Counted from the first letter of the stretch, positions 7,824-17,229 are shown. The stretch: DNA of 64,000 nucleotides from an uncultured Bacteroidales bacterium (GCA_934695325.1 CAKUVD010000001.1:1-64000), one strand, 5' to 3'. The notes: generated from the letters alone by a model not told the origin. Made by a program: numbers and translations.

Positions 7824-8894
7824 ATGAAGCAAAAATGCATTGTTACTATAACAGATGGCATATCTCCAACAAGTATGCCATTTAATGAATTTGTGCTATA
7901 TAGGTTACAAAGACATCCAGAGGAAAAACAAATTATAATACAAGTATTTGAGAAGGGTATTGATCCTAATGTAACCATTCCAAATGGTGTTGATTTCTAT
8001 AGTTTAGGAATGAATCCTTGGGCTTTGTTGAAGAGAATAAAAGCTATAGAAAAAAGATTTGATATAAAAGCCTTTCACATACATGAAGGTAAATCTGTTA
8101 TATTGTTTTCTTTTGCTACATTTTTAAGTAGGAGAAATAAGACAATTTACACACTTCATAGTACTTATAAAAATTATCCTTTTCATAATAAACTATTTAG
8201 TTTCTGTGCATCTATTTTGGCAAAAAAGGTGGTTTGTGTAAGTCGTACCTCCTATAAATATTATCCTTCCATATTAAAGTTTTTACGTGGCAAAGATGCT
8301 ATGAGCATACAGAATGGCGTGGATATAGATAGAATTGATGCCGCTGGAGATGCCTATGATACAACAGGGAGACCTTTCACGATGGTTTATGTTGCCCGTT
8401 TGGTGCCACTAAAGCGACACTATATATTGTTTAATGTGTTGAAGCAATTGCCAAATGTACATCTTGATTTAATAGGACAAGGACCACTAGCTTCAGAACT
8501 TAAAGTTATGGTAAAAGACTTGGGCATTGAAAAACAAGTATCCTTTAAAGGTTTGCTTCCTCGTGAAGAAGTCTATAGGCAGTTGAAGTCGGCAGACTTG
8601 TATGTTTCAACTTCATCATACGAAGGTCTCCCTATTGGCGTGCTTGAAGCAATGGGGTGTGGAGCGGCTTGTCTTGTTACTAATATTGAACAACATACGG
8701 AAATTTCTGAGAAATGTACATCGCTAATCACATTGCCTGCGGATATTGATCTTTGGGTCAAGAAAATACGCGAACTTGTAGAAATGGATAAAGCTCAGTT
8801 AAGGCAGATAGGTATGATGAATCGTAAGTCTGTTAGTGAAAATTTCTCTTTAGAAAGTATGCACCAGCAATACGATAAGTTGTATTATAGATAA
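7824..8894 (+). CDS. GT4-family glycosyltransferase
   Basis: A 356-aa GT-B glycosyltransferase. It has FHIHEGKS and TLHSTYKNY in the acceptor domain and SYEGLPIGVLEAMGCGAA (from about 265), the E-x7-E donor-binding signature, in the C-terminal domain. It begins 2 bp after the SDR stop, and its last base is the first of the following gene. It is soluble by sequence and likely associates with the inner membrane face to extend the repeat unit. Confidence 0.87.
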   Translation: MKQKCIVTITDGISPTSMPFNEFVLYRLQRHPEEKQIIIQVFEKGIDPNVTIPNGVDFYSLGMNPWALLKRIKAIEKRFDIKAFHIHEGKSVILFSFATFLSRRNKTIYTLHSTYKNYPFHNKLFSFCASILAKKVVCVSRTSYKYYPSILKFLRGKDAMSIQNGVDIDRIDAAGDAYDTTGRPFTMVYVARLVPLKRHYILFNVLKQLPNVHLDLIGQGPLASELKVMVKDLGIEKQVSFKGLLPREEVYRQLKSADLYVSTSSYEGLPIGVLEAMGCGAACLVTNIEQHTEISEKCTSLITLPADIDLWVKKIRELVEMDKAQLRQIGMMNRKSVSENFSLESMHQQYDKLYYR

Positions 8895-10003
8895 TGACAA
8901 CACTTTTTCTCTCACTTCTCAAAGTCTCTGTTCGCTCATCGAATCATCTTTCTTGCGTTCCTTCTTCCAAAGAATGGTCACAATTGTATGAGATGGCTGC
9001 AAAGCATGCTTTGCTCGGAGTATGTTTTAATGGTGTGCAGTATCTGTATACCCATCAGCCAAATTATGTGGTGAACCTACCTATGATGTTGAAAATGCGA
9101 TGGCTGGGTATTGCAGCAAGCATACAGAAGCGAAATGAGTTGATGAATCTTAGATGCAAGGAATTGCAGCAAAGGCTACTTGATGCTGGTCTATCTGCCT
9201 GTGTGTTGAAAGGGCAGGGTGTGGCAACATATTATAAAACTAGTGAAGGTGGTGTTTCTTTAGCATACTTGCGCCAAAGTGGAGATATAGACATGTGGAT
9301 AAAGGGTGGGTATGATGTAGTATGCGATTATGTACAGCGAACTCATCCCAGCAAAGATGTCTCATATCACCGTTTTCATTATAATGTATTTAATGATGCG
9401 GAAGTGGAACTACATCATCGCCCATCAATGATGAATAATCCATTCCACAATAGAAAACTACAAAAGTGGGCAGATGAATTTTCACCAGACCAATTTTTGA
9501 TGGCTGATGATCTCGGCTTTTATGTACCATCATCTGCATTCAATAAACTATTCATGCTTTGTCATATATATCGCCACTTTATATCTGAGGGTGTTGGCTT
9601 ACGCCAATTGATGGATTATTATTTTGTTCTCCTAAATTCTCCAACAGATGAGAACGCAGAAGTGTTAGAAAGAATTTTGCAATTAGGCATGAATAAGTTT
9701 GCCGCGGCTGTTATGTGGGTGCTACGGGAAATTTTCATGCTGGATGAGAAGTATATGCTTTGTGCTCCCAATGATAGGGAGGGGCTCTATTTGCTTGGTG
9801 AGATTATGATGGCTGGAAACTTTGGACATCATGATAAACGTTACTCTCACTCAGGACGTTTTGCTGTGCAGACGCAGAGTATCTGCCATGGCATCCATCT
9901 ACTGTTCCATTATCCATCGGAAGTACTCTGGATGCCCTTTTGGCTGATATGGCATCTTGTGTGGAAACTAAGCAAGAAAAGACTTATACGTTTACATGAA
10001 TAA
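8894..10003 (+). CDS. NTP_transf_5-type putative nucleotidyltransferase
   Basis: A 369-aa member of the uncharacterised nucleotidyltransferase family often found in surface polysaccharide clusters. The polymerase-beta-like core shows LKGQG (about 105-109) and LRQSGDIDMW (about 126-135), with the DxD metal site, then a histidine-rich stretch VELHHRPS. A paralogue lies in the opposite cluster at 18336-19478 with the same start and motifs, including LLGVCF, LRQSGDID, GLRQ-MDYYF and a C-terminal FHYPSEVLW block. What it modifies is unknown. It ends the tight part of this operon; a 439-bp gap follows. Confidence 0.75.
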   Translation: MTTLFLSLLKVSVRSSNHLSCVPSSKEWSQLYEMAAKHALLGVCFNGVQYLYTHQPNYVVNLPMMLKMRWLGIAASIQKRNELMNLRCKELQQRLLDAGLSACVLKGQGVATYYKTSEGGVSLAYLRQSGDIDMWIKGGYDVVCDYVQRTHPSKDVSYHRFHYNVFNDAEVELHHRPSMMNNPFHNRKLQKWADEFSPDQFLMADDLGFYVPSSAFNKLFMLCHIYRHFISEGVGLRQLMDYYFVLLNSPTDENAEVLERILQLGMNKFAAAVMWVLREIFMLDEKYMLCAPNDREGLYLLGEIMMAGNFGHHDKRYSHSGRFAVQTQSICHGIHLLFHYPSEVLWMPFWLIWHLVWKLSKKRLIRLHE

Positions 10004-10442
10004 TAAAATGTTATTTCCCGTCTCATTAATTGGAATTTATCCATAAAAATCAATTTGCAGGAATTCGCCAAAGTGCATATGCTATGATGCCATAGACTAT
10101 ATGCTACTTGTTCATTCGTTAAGGACGACTGTATGTTGTGGATAATTGTTATGTAAACAACAAATTGCCAAATTTTCTTTGGCGTGTAGTTTCATCTGCA
10201 GGAAGACAGCAAGATTTAACGTAAACAGACATTCTCTACATTGTATGAGGGCTGTATCCCGCATTGCCCTCCCAAGTTTTGGAGCATCCTCTGGAAGCCT
10301 ATGAGATTCAAGCAAAGCATTGTGAAGAATTAAGCATACTTAAAATAAAAAACAAAACAACCGCTTCTTTAGTTATGCCAAACAAAAGAGGTGGAGATTA
10401 TTCGTTGTTCAATTAGAAATCACAAATCAAACAATAAATACA
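10004..10442. other. Intergenic gap with a possible gene remnant
   Basis: AT-rich DNA between the nucleotidyltransferase and the aminotransferase, with no complete gene. On the plus strand a 38-codon open stretch ending near 10330 (contains GCIPHCPPKFW and ends RFKQSIVKN) reads like the C-terminus of a lost gene, but no start is visible. I found no good Bacteroidetes promoter in front of the aminotransferase. The gap marks a sharp rise in GC content. Confidence 0.35.
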
Positions 10443-11738
10443 ATGAGTGCAGATTTGAAAAGAAGAAATGTGCCTTTTTCTCCTCCGGATATGACGGAGG
10501 CGGAGGCCAATGAGGTTCGTGATGCTATTTTGTCTGGTTGGATAACAACTGGACCACGTACTAAAAAGCTGGAGAAAGAAGTGGCCGCTTTTGTCGGAGT
10601 GGACAAGGCGGTATGTCTTAACTCGCAGACAGCCTGCGGCGAGATGGCTTTGCGCCTTCTTGGCATTGGCGCAGGTGACGAGGTGATCGTTCCGGCCTAT
10701 ACCTATACGGCAAGCGCTTCTATTGTGGAACATATCGGGGCTACACTTGTTTTGGTGGATGTGCAGAAAGATTGTCTGGAAATGGACTATGATGCGGTCG
10801 AGGCTGCCATTACTTCTAAGACCAAAGCAATTATTCCTGTTGATTTAGCTGGTATTCCTTGCGACTACGGTCGTCTGTTTTCTATTGTGGAGAACAAGAA
10901 GACTCTCTTCGTGCCGAAAACGGACTTACAGAAAAAGATTGGACGTATAGCTATATGCTGCGATGCTGCCCATGCCTTCGGTGCTTCACGCAAGGGAAAG
11001 ATGGTCGGTTCTATTGCTGACTTTTCTTCATTCTCTTTTCACGCTGTAAAGAACTTCACTACAGCCGAGGGAGGTGCCTTGACCTGGAATTTGCCTTTTG
11101 GCAACGAAAAGGTTGAGAAAGACTTGGACAAGTGTGCTGAAAACACTTTCAGCGGTGTCCCTGAAATTGATGGCGAGACGTGGAACGATAACCTTTATCG
11201 AAAGGTTCAGTTGTTGAGTCTGCACGGACAGAATAAGGATGCACTGGCAAAGACAAAACTTGGTGCTTGGGAGTACGACATCATTGGGACGTGGTATAAG
11301 TGCAATATGACAGATGTGGTTGCAGCGATCGGATTGGTTCAGATGCAGCGTTACCCTGGAATGTTGGAGCGTCGCCACAAGATGATTGAACGCTACAATG
11401 AGGCTTTTAAGACGCTGAATGTGGCAGTTCTGGATCATTATAATGATGTGCACACATCCTCTGGCCATCTGTATCTTGTGCGTCTTTTGGGCAAGACCCG
11501 TGAGGAAACCAATAAGGTGATAGAGTTGATGGCTGAGCGTGGCATTGCTACTAACGTGCATTACAAACCATTGCCAATGATGACTGCCTACAAGAAATTG
11601 GGGTTTGACATCAAGAATTTCCCTAATGCCTTCCATCAGTTTGAGAATGAAGTCACACTGCCGCTGAATACCAAGATGACGGACGATGATCAGGGATATG
11701 TGATTGAAAATTTTATAGAGATAGTATCTAATTTATAA
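10443..11738 (+). CDS. DegT/DnrJ/EryC1-type sugar aminotransferase
   Basis: A PLP-dependent aminotransferase (431 aa) that converts a nucleotide-linked keto sugar to the amino sugar. The Schiff-base lysine lies in SFHAVKNFTTAEGG (about residue 203); CCDAAHAFGA holds the Asp that contacts the PLP nitrogen; NCNMTDVVAA-like residues and HVHYKPL-type motifs follow. It could act on the 4-keto sugar made by the FlaA1-like dehydratase at 43160-45082, as PglE does for PglF, but that is inference. A terminator-like hairpin separates it from the sugar transferase downstream. Confidence 0.88.
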   Translation: MSADLKRRNVPFSPPDMTEAEANEVRDAILSGWITTGPRTKKLEKEVAAFVGVDKAVCLNSQTACGEMALRLLGIGAGDEVIVPAYTYTASASIVEHIGATLVLVDVQKDCLEMDYDAVEAAITSKTKAIIPVDLAGIPCDYGRLFSIVENKKTLFVPKTDLQKKIGRIAICCDAAHAFGASRKGKMVGSIADFSSFSFHAVKNFTTAEGGALTWNLPFGNEKVEKDLDKCAENTFSGVPEIDGETWNDNLYRKVQLLSLHGQNKDALAKTKLGAWEYDIIGTWYKCNMTDVVAAIGLVQMQRYPGMLERRHKMIERYNEAFKTLNVAVLDHYNDVHTSSGHLYLVRLLGKTREETNKVIELMAERGIATNVHYKPLPMMTAYKKLGFDIKNFPNAFHQFENEVTLPLNTKMTDDDQGYVIENFIEIVSNL

Positions 11739-11755
11739 TATAATAAGTTACAATG

Positions 11756-11795
11756 CTTGGAGGTGAGTATAAGATATTTGCCTCCAAGTTTTTTT
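11756..11795 (+). terminator. Intrinsic terminator or attenuator before the initiating transferase
   Basis: A perfect 8-bp stem (CTTGGAGG at 11756-11763, CCTCCAAG at 11781-11788, 17-nt loop) is followed by seven T (11789-11795). The ATG of the next gene is only 9 nt further. Either the transferase has its own promoter or it is expressed by read-through, which would fit control by a NusG/UpxY-type antiterminator. Confidence 0.7.
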
Positions 11796-11804
11796 GTGCG
11801 CTTT

Positions 11805-12398
11805 ATGAAGAGAGTTTTTGATATTATAGCTTCTGGGTCTGGCCTCATCGTTTTGAGTCCGCTGTTTCTGATACTCGCCATTTGGATAAAATTGGATTCG
11901 AAAGGCCCTGTATTTTATCGGCAAGTGCGGGTTGGGAGAAACAATAAAGATTTCCGTATCTTCAAGTTCCGTTCAATGCGGATTGGCGCGGACAAGGGTT
12001 CTCTGGTGACAATAGGCGGTCACGATCCCCGTGTTACACGCTCTGGATATTATATTCGCAAGTATAAGCTTGACGAACTGCCTCAACTGATAAATGTGTT
12101 CATCGGAGATATGAGTCTCGTTGGTCCGAGGCCGGAAGTCCGTCACTATGTTGATTATTGGACTCCTGAGCAGATGCAGGTCCTCGATGTGCGTCCTGGT
12201 ATTACAGACCCAGCCTCCATCAAATTCCGCAACGAGAACGAGCTGATGGCGAAAGCTGAGAATCCTGAGGAATACTACATCCAAGTCATTATGCAGGAGA
12301 AGATAAAGCTTTATCTGGAGTATGTGCAGAATGCTAGTTTCTGGTATGATATCAAACTGATTTTCCAGACTTTCAAGGTTATTATTGCAGAGCGCTGA
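11805..12398 (+). CDS. Polyisoprenyl-phosphate sugar-1-phosphate transferase (WcaJ/PglC-like)
   Basis: A monotopic phosphoglycosyl transferase that starts repeat-unit assembly by moving sugar-1-phosphate from a UDP-sugar to undecaprenyl phosphate. It has an N-terminal hydrophobic re-entrant helix (ASGSGLIVLSPLFLILAIWI), then RQVRVGRN, FKFRSM, KLDELPQL and MSLVGPRPE, all diagnostic of the bacterial sugar transferase family. The length of about 197 aa is the minimal PglC-like form without the N-terminal CoA-binding-like domain of WcaJ. The start at 11805 (MKRVFD) is preferred because an upstream TTG at 11757 lies inside the terminator stem. It is the last biosynthetic gene of the plus cluster. 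Confidence 0.9.
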   Translation: MKRVFDIIASGSGLIVLSPLFLILAIWIKLDSKGPVFYRQVRVGRNNKDFRIFKFRSMRIGADKGSLVTIGGHDPRVTRSGYYIRKYKLDELPQLINVFIGDMSLVGPRPEVRHYVDYWTPEQMQVLDVRPGITDPASIKFRNENELMAKAENPEEYYIQVIMQEKIKLYLEYVQNASFWYDIKLIFQTFKVIIAER

Positions 12399-12519
12399 AG
12401 AAGGGTCTTATCTTCTTTTGGAAATTCATACCTTATTTGTTCGTGAAGAGGGCAAACATTGAACTTGGCCGAATCGAATATTTGTTATATTTTTACACAA
12501 ATGTTTAGAAACGACTGCT

Positions 12520-14100
12520 ATGGCACGGAAATTATACCCTATAGGGATCCAGACCTTTGAGGAGATTCGCAGGCTTGACAATCTCTATATTGACAAGACG
12601 GAGTATGTCTATCAGATGACGCATACGAACGGAAAATATTTTTTCTTGAGTCGTCCGCGTCGATTCGGAAAGTCGTTGCTGGTGTCCACATTCCGGAGCT
12701 ATTTCGAGGGACGGAAAGATCTCTTTAAGGGACTTGCCATAGAGAAGTTGGAAAAGGATTGGGCGGAATATCCCGTGCTGCATTTTGATATGAGCAAGGG
12801 GAAGCATATGGATAATGGACAGCTTAACCGGTATTTGCTGGATATTATTGAGAAACAAGAGATACGCTTTGATTGTAGGAACAGCAAGTCAGACATTAAT
12901 CTTCGACTGTATGATCTGCTGACAGCCGTATATCAGAAGACCGGAAAGCAGGTCGTAGTCCTCATCGATGAATATGACGCCCCTCTGCTGGATGTCGTCC
13001 ACGAGAATGAAAGTCTTGATGCTCTGCGCAATACGATGCGTAATTTTTATAGTCCGCTGAAGGCCTGCGAACCGATGCTTCGCTTCGTTTTTCTGACAGG
13101 AATCACCAAGTTTTCACAGCTAAGCATTTTCAGCGAATTGAACAACATCAGAAACGTAAGTATGGACGAGCCTTATGCTGGCATCTGCGGAATCACAAAG
13201 GACGAACTACTCATTCAGATGAGTGAAGATATAGACGATTTGGCTCAGGCTTTGGGATTCAGTAAGGAAAAAACTATAGAGGCTTTGAAGAATAACTATG
13301 ACGGCTATCATTTCTGCTGGCCGTCGCCCGACGTGTTTAACCCATATAGCTTGCTCAACTGCTTTGCGGACAAAAAATTAGATTCATACTGGTTCGGTTC
13401 CGGCACTCCGACCTATCTCATCAATATGATGCGGAAATACGATTTTCTGCCGTCGGAGTTAGGGGCGGGTATAGAAGCCGACAAGAATGATTTCGATGCG
13501 GCAACAGAGACTATGACTACCTTAATTCCGCTGCTTTATCAGAGCGGATATATGACCATCAAGGGGTATGATGAGGAAACGCAACTGTACAAGCTGGACA
13601 TTCCGAACAATGAGATTCGTGTCGGACTGTTCCGCAGTCTGCTGCCGCACTATCTGAAGGAGAACTCTGTAAAGGGCAATACCGCTATTGCCAAGATGTC
13701 TGTGCTTATCAAGAGGAGGCAGATAGATGAAGCCTTGTCTATGCTTGCCGACTTTCTCCAGACCGTACCTTATTGCGACAATACGAACTACGAGGGGCAC
13801 TATCAGCAGATGCTCTACATCATCTTTGCCTTGCTCACTAATTATCGCATCACGGTCGAGCAGCACACAGCGAAGGGACGGATTGACATTACATTGGAAA
13901 CGTCAGATACGGTCTACGTAATGGAACTGAAATTCGGCAGGAGTCCGGAGGAAGCGCTGGCGCAGATAGAGTCAAAACGCTATGGAGAAGCTTTCAAACT
14001 GAAGGGCAAATCTGTTATGGCAGTTGGACTTAATTTTGCGGTAGAAGATGGAGTAAATACCTTGGAGTGGGCAGAGAAGTTCGCCGGGGAGGAAGTGTAA
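12520..14100 (+). CDS. DUF1703-type AAA-ATPase with C-terminal PD-(D/E)XK domain
   Basis: A 526-aa protein of the AAA-ATPase_like/DUF1703 family that is highly expanded in Bacteroidales. The N-terminal ATPase shows RPRRFGKSLL (about 45-54, Walker A) and VVLIDEYDAPL (about 145-155, Walker B). The C-terminal region shows GRIDI followed by VYVMELKF (about 450-470), the D-x(n)-ExK pattern of PD-(D/E)XK nuclease-like folds. Function is unknown; transfer or defence roles have been suggested for the family. It lies alone at the end of the polysaccharide cluster and is paralogous to the next gene. Confidence 0.82.
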   Translation: MARKLYPIGIQTFEEIRRLDNLYIDKTEYVYQMTHTNGKYFFLSRPRRFGKSLLVSTFRSYFEGRKDLFKGLAIEKLEKDWAEYPVLHFDMSKGKHMDNGQLNRYLLDIIEKQEIRFDCRNSKSDINLRLYDLLTAVYQKTGKQVVVLIDEYDAPLLDVVHENESLDALRNTMRNFYSPLKACEPMLRFVFLTGITKFSQLSIFSELNNIRNVSMDEPYAGICGITKDELLIQMSEDIDDLAQALGFSKEKTIEALKNNYDGYHFCWPSPDVFNPYSLLNCFADKKLDSYWFGSGTPTYLINMMRKYDFLPSELGAGIEADKNDFDAATETMTTLIPLLYQSGYMTIKGYDEETQLYKLDIPNNEIRVGLFRSLLPHYLKENSVKGNTAIAKMSVLIKRRQIDEALSMLADFLQTVPYCDNTNYEGHYQQMLYIIFALLTNYRITVEQHTAKGRIDITLETSDTVYVMELKFGRSPEEALAQIESKRYGEAFKLKGKSVMAVGLNFAVEDGVNTLEWAEKFAGEEV

Positions 14101-14120
14101 CCATCCTATTACAAATAAAG

Positions 14121-14150
14121 TTGTCCTGTCGGATTTTATTCGTAAATTTG
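14121..14150 (+). promoter_or_regulatory. Bacteroidetes-type promoter for the second DUF1703 gene
   Basis: TTG at 14121-14123 and TAAATTTG at 14143-14150, spaced 19 nt, match the TTTG/TAnnTTTG form closely. The start codon at 14193 follows about 40 nt later, so this paralogue is transcribed on its own. Confidence 0.6.
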
Positions 14151-14192
14151 AAGAGTGCCCGATTATAAGGATGACGCGGGCATCAGTTTGGT

Positions 14193-15767
14193 ATGGGGAA
14201 TTTTATTGATAAAGGCAACGATGGGTTTGCGTCGGTCCGCAATACGAACTTTGTGGACAAGAGTATGCTGATTAATGAAGTCAATTCTGTGATGTTGACC
14301 GAGAATCGGTATATGTGCGTTACGCGTGCGCGTCGGTTCGGCAAATCGGTCGCCGTGAAGATGCTCAATGCCTATTATGATCGTTCCTGTGATTCCCGAG
14401 AACTGTTTGAAGACTTGAAAATATCCCAACAGACAGACTTCAGCAAATACTTGAACCATTTTCCTGTACTTTATCTTGACATGACAGATTTTATGACGAA
14501 GTATGGAGATGATGTGCGTCTTGTTGAACGGATGAAGCGGGATATTTGTGAAGAGCTGCTTGGTGTCTACAAGGATGTCCGAATGGCTCCGAATGATGAC
14601 CTGATGGATTTGCTGGCAAGCATCGTAGAGCATACGGGGGAAAAGTTCATCTGTCTGATTGATGAGTGGGATGCCATTTGCCGGGAAGGGTATGAAAATC
14701 TGATGGAAGAATATACAGATTTTCTCCGTCGTTTATTCAAAGGCAGTAGGACTGAATATGTTTTCGCTTGCGTCTATATGACAGGAATTCTTCCGATAAA
14801 AAGATACAATACACAGTCTGCGCTGAATAATTTTGAAGAATACACAATGTTGAGCCCTGCTCAGCTGGCTCCATATTTTGGATTTACTGAGAGAGAGGTA
14901 AATGTTCTTTGTGAAAAAGGCGGGATGGATGCAGGGCAGATGAAACTCTGGTACGATGGCTATGAACTAGGCCAGGAAAAGGCTATGTATAATCCGTTTG
15001 CCGTGATGCGGGCTTTGAAGCGGAAGTCCTTCTCAAGTTATTGGGCAAGTACAAATACTTTCGAAAGTTTGCGGATGTATATCACAATGAATTTCGAGGG
15101 GCTCAAGGATGACATTGTTTCCGCGCTCAATGATATTCCTGTAAAGGTCAATTCTTTGCGATTCAGCAACGATATGCATAAAATCGATTGCAAGGATGAT
15201 GTACTCACGCTCCTGTGTCATCTGGGGTATCTGTCTTTCAATGATGAGACAAGTCGCGCCAATATTCCGAATTATGAGATTCGTCAGGAGTTTGAGACTG
15301 CTATCGCCGACTCCGGATGGACGGAGGTCACAGATGCGCTGAAGCAGTCAGACTATCTGCTGTCTTGCGTGCTGAGTGGTGACGCAGATACTGTGGCGTC
15401 GTGTATAGATAAGGTTCACGAGCAGAATACCAGTGTCTTGCGGTACAATGATGAGAACTCATTGGCCTGTGTGCTTTCATTGGCCTTTTATACGGCCCGT
15501 GCCCATTATCAGATGCTCCGAGAGCTTCCGGCCGGCAGAGGCTTCGCAGATATCTTACTTGTTCCGAACCGGAATGCTGACTATCCTGCAATCGTCCTGG
15601 AACTGAAATATGACAAGGATGCCGAAACCGCAATCAGTCAGATTAAACGGCAGAATTATGGCGGTGCTCTCAAAGAGTATTTCGGGGAAGTGGTTCTGGT
15701 AGGGATAAACTATGACAAGTCGGACAAAAGACATAGCTGCGTCATAGAACGGATTACAAAAAAGTAA
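14193..15767 (+). CDS. DUF1703-type AAA-ATPase with C-terminal PD-(D/E)XK domain (second copy)
   Basis: A 524-aa relative of the gene at 12520. Walker A is RARRFGKSVAV (about 45-55) and Walker B is FICLIDEWDAI (about 151-161). The C-terminus has GRGFADILLV and IVLELKYDKDAE (about 467-478), again a D...ExK nuclease-like pattern. The two copies are clearly divergent, so this is not a recent tandem duplication. It ends the plus-strand block; the next gene comes from the opposite direction. Confidence 0.82.
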   Translation: MGNFIDKGNDGFASVRNTNFVDKSMLINEVNSVMLTENRYMCVTRARRFGKSVAVKMLNAYYDRSCDSRELFEDLKISQQTDFSKYLNHFPVLYLDMTDFMTKYGDDVRLVERMKRDICEELLGVYKDVRMAPNDDLMDLLASIVEHTGEKFICLIDEWDAICREGYENLMEEYTDFLRRLFKGSRTEYVFACVYMTGILPIKRYNTQSALNNFEEYTMLSPAQLAPYFGFTEREVNVLCEKGGMDAGQMKLWYDGYELGQEKAMYNPFAVMRALKRKSFSSYWASTNTFESLRMYITMNFEGLKDDIVSALNDIPVKVNSLRFSNDMHKIDCKDDVLTLLCHLGYLSFNDETSRANIPNYEIRQEFETAIADSGWTEVTDALKQSDYLLSCVLSGDADTVASCIDKVHEQNTSVLRYNDENSLACVLSLAFYTARAHYQMLRELPAGRGFADILLVPNRNADYPAIVLELKYDKDAETAISQIKRQNYGGALKEYFGEVVLVGINYDKSDKRHSCVIERITKK

Positions 15768-15943
15768 TTCATTCTATTTCAGGAAATTACTTCCATCAAC
15801 TTGTCCTTCATTCCTGCTGGCCCGCAAGCGGGGCGCAGCAAGAGGGCATTTGTACACCCCGAGTGCATACTAACTAACAAGGCCACCGACCTTACTGCCG
15901 CCAGCCCTGTACATATACTAGTCGCAGGAATACGTGTTGGCGA

Positions 15944-16390
15944 TTATAACACCTCACTCCCGTCCTCACCATACTTCCCGTCCTTAGCCTCGTAGATGAC
16001 GGACGGTTCAAGGACTTCGACCGTGTGCCAGGTGCCGGCAGGGACAATGCAGCCGAAACTATCTGATGACGGGTCGAGCACAATGCGTTCAGTTTCCCTG
16101 AGGCGACGCCCGACCGTCACGTCCTGTGCATCCATCCCACGTTCAAAGCCATCTCCCAGCCGGTCTTCTTCGTAAAGAACCTCTACCAACTTGCCCTGAA
16201 GCAGCAGGACATTCTCTGTGCTGTGCGGATGACGATGAATCGGAACCTGTGTTCCCGGAAGAAGAGCATTGAGCATACGCTGACTATTGTCGTCAGCCGA
16301 TGTGCGCAGGTCATAGTTCTGACGTAGGCGAGGACTTTCCGCCGCCCGACCCAACAGATCCGATATAAACTTCTTATCTATTTCAATCAT
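15944..16390 (-). CDS. wbuC: WbuC-family cupin-fold metalloprotein
   Basis: A 148-aa cupin of the WbuC family, found at the end of L-FucNAc- and related O-antigen clusters, function unknown. The metal-binding histidines are in PIHRHPHSTENVLLLQGK (about 55-72), with a second cupin motif around VPAGTWHTVE. In an older arrangement it probably followed the WecA-like gene directly, since a fragment of that gene's 3' end lies 6 bp upstream (16397-16502); an MntA-HepT pair now separates them. It is the last gene of the minus-strand cluster. Confidence 0.82.
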   Translation of the reverse strand: MIEIDKKFISDLLGRAAESPRLRQNYDLRTSADDNSQRMLNALLPGTQVPIHRHPHSTENVLLLQGKLVEVLYEEDRLGDGFERGMDAQDVTVGRRLRETERIVLDPSSDSFGCIVPAGTWHTVEVLEPSVIYEAKDGKYGEDGSEVL

Positions 16391-16396
16391 AGCCGC

Positions 16397-16502
16397 TTAC
16401 TTTTTGAGACTCGCAAGATATTCCTCGTGCAGATGATAATACTTCTTCATAAATAGCACGTAGGCGACACATAGCACCGCCATGCGCCGACCAGATAGAG
16501 CC
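16397..16502 (-). pseudogene. Remnant of the 3' end of a WecA/MraY-like gene
   Basis: The last 28 codons here read in frame as MAVLCVAYVLFMKKYYHL and then HEEYLASLKK, with a stop at 16397. The intact gene at 17249 ends with the same residues up to HEEYL but finishes KSIEN. The nucleotide copy (16416-16502) is nearly identical to 17268-17355. This is the original 3' end of the gene, left behind when new DNA with a slightly different 3' end was inserted upstream. Confidence 0.8.
16416..16502. repeat. Direct repeat, left copy (flanks MntA-HepT)
   Basis: 87 bp that match 17268-17355 with about four differences (three substitution-like changes and a one-base indel). The two copies bracket the toxin-antitoxin pair. 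Confidence 0.85.
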
Positions 16503-16542
16503 CTTCAGATGTACACTACTAATGGCAAAAAGCATTGGAAAC

Positions 16543-16890
16543 TCAAGTCAACGAATCATATATGCATTGAATATGAGGTTTTAACTGCGGGATGTCATTT
16601 TCAATAGTATCCCATAATTGGGATGGCCGAATCTGATAATATCCGTGCGCAAGGACGTGACGCATTCCTTCTATCGCATCCCACTCCACTTCAGGGTGTT
16701 TTGAACGGAAATCTTTCGTAAGCATATAGACAGCTTCACCTATAATTTCCACCTGTTTGACAAATCCATAGAAAACAATCGGATCATTCTCAATCAATTC
16801 AAGATTGAACCGATCCTTATTGGTAACAATGACGTCTATCGCTTCAAGAATATGCCATAAACGTTCTTTATCCCTAATTTGTTCTCTCAT
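16543..16890 (-). CDS. hepT: HepT-like RNase toxin
   Basis: A 115-aa HEPN-domain protein of the HepT/DUF86 family: an RNase toxin, four helices, forming dimers. The catalytic Rx4HxY motif is visible as RHVLAHGY (R77, H82, Y84); in the known system the Tyr is AMP-modified by the partner nucleotidyltransferase. It overlaps the 3' end of that partner by 17 bp, the usual gene order for MntA-HepT. AT content is higher than in the flanking glycan genes. Confidence 0.88.
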   Translation of the reverse strand: MREQIRDKERLWHILEAIDVIVTNKDRFNLELIENDPIVFYGFVKQVEIIGEAVYMLTKDFRSKHPEVEWDAIEGMRHVLAHGYYQIRPSQLWDTIENDIPQLKPHIQCIYDSLT

Positions 16891-17182
16891 AAATCAAGAT
16901 TTTATCTTTATCTACAGATTCTCTTGCAAATGATAACAGGCAATCATCCTCGATAAGATCAACCTTTCTGTCAAGTAGTCTGCCCAATCCTACATTTATT
17001 CTCGAGACTCCCAACAACGACACCCTTGCCCCGGCAATATACCTCACCAAGATATCCACATCACTGGTTGATGTCTCTTCTCCGCGAGAGCAAGATCCGA
17101 AAAGCCACGCCTTCTCAATCGGCAATGTAGACAGATACATCCGAATCTTTGGAATCATCTCTTGAACACCGTGACTTAACAT
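16874..17182 (-). CDS. mntA: MntA-like nucleotidyltransferase antitoxin
   Basis: A 102-aa minimal nucleotidyltransferase with the GS-x3-RG-x6-DVD signature (G29-S30, D41, D43). In characterised pairs MntA silences HepT by transferring AMP units to its active-site Tyr. It is the first gene of a two-gene operon with its own promoter, inserted between the WecA-like gene and wbuC. Confidence 0.88.
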   Translation of the reverse strand: MLSHGVQEMIPKIRMYLSTLPIEKAWLFGSCSRGEETSTSDVDILVRYIAGARVSLLGVSRINVGLGRLLDRKVDLIEDDCLLSFARESVDKDKILIYERTN

Positions 17183-17198
17183 ATAATCTAATTTTCTC

Positions 17199-17229
17199 GC
17201 AAGATAGCAAACTATTACAACTAATGCAA
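17199..17229 (-). promoter_or_regulatory. Promoter of the mntA-hepT operon
   Basis: On the minus strand, TTGC (17229-17226) and TATCTTGC (17206-17199) are spaced 19 nt, a fair match to TTTG/TAnnTTTG, 17 nt before the mntA ATG. Confidence 0.5.

Noticed and set aside
15768..15943. Possible gene between the convergent clusters
   Set aside because: The short plus-strand frame here has no start context or motif, and the segment holds only a small GC hairpin (CCCGC-AA-GCGGG at 15821-15832). It is treated as the junction between the clusters.
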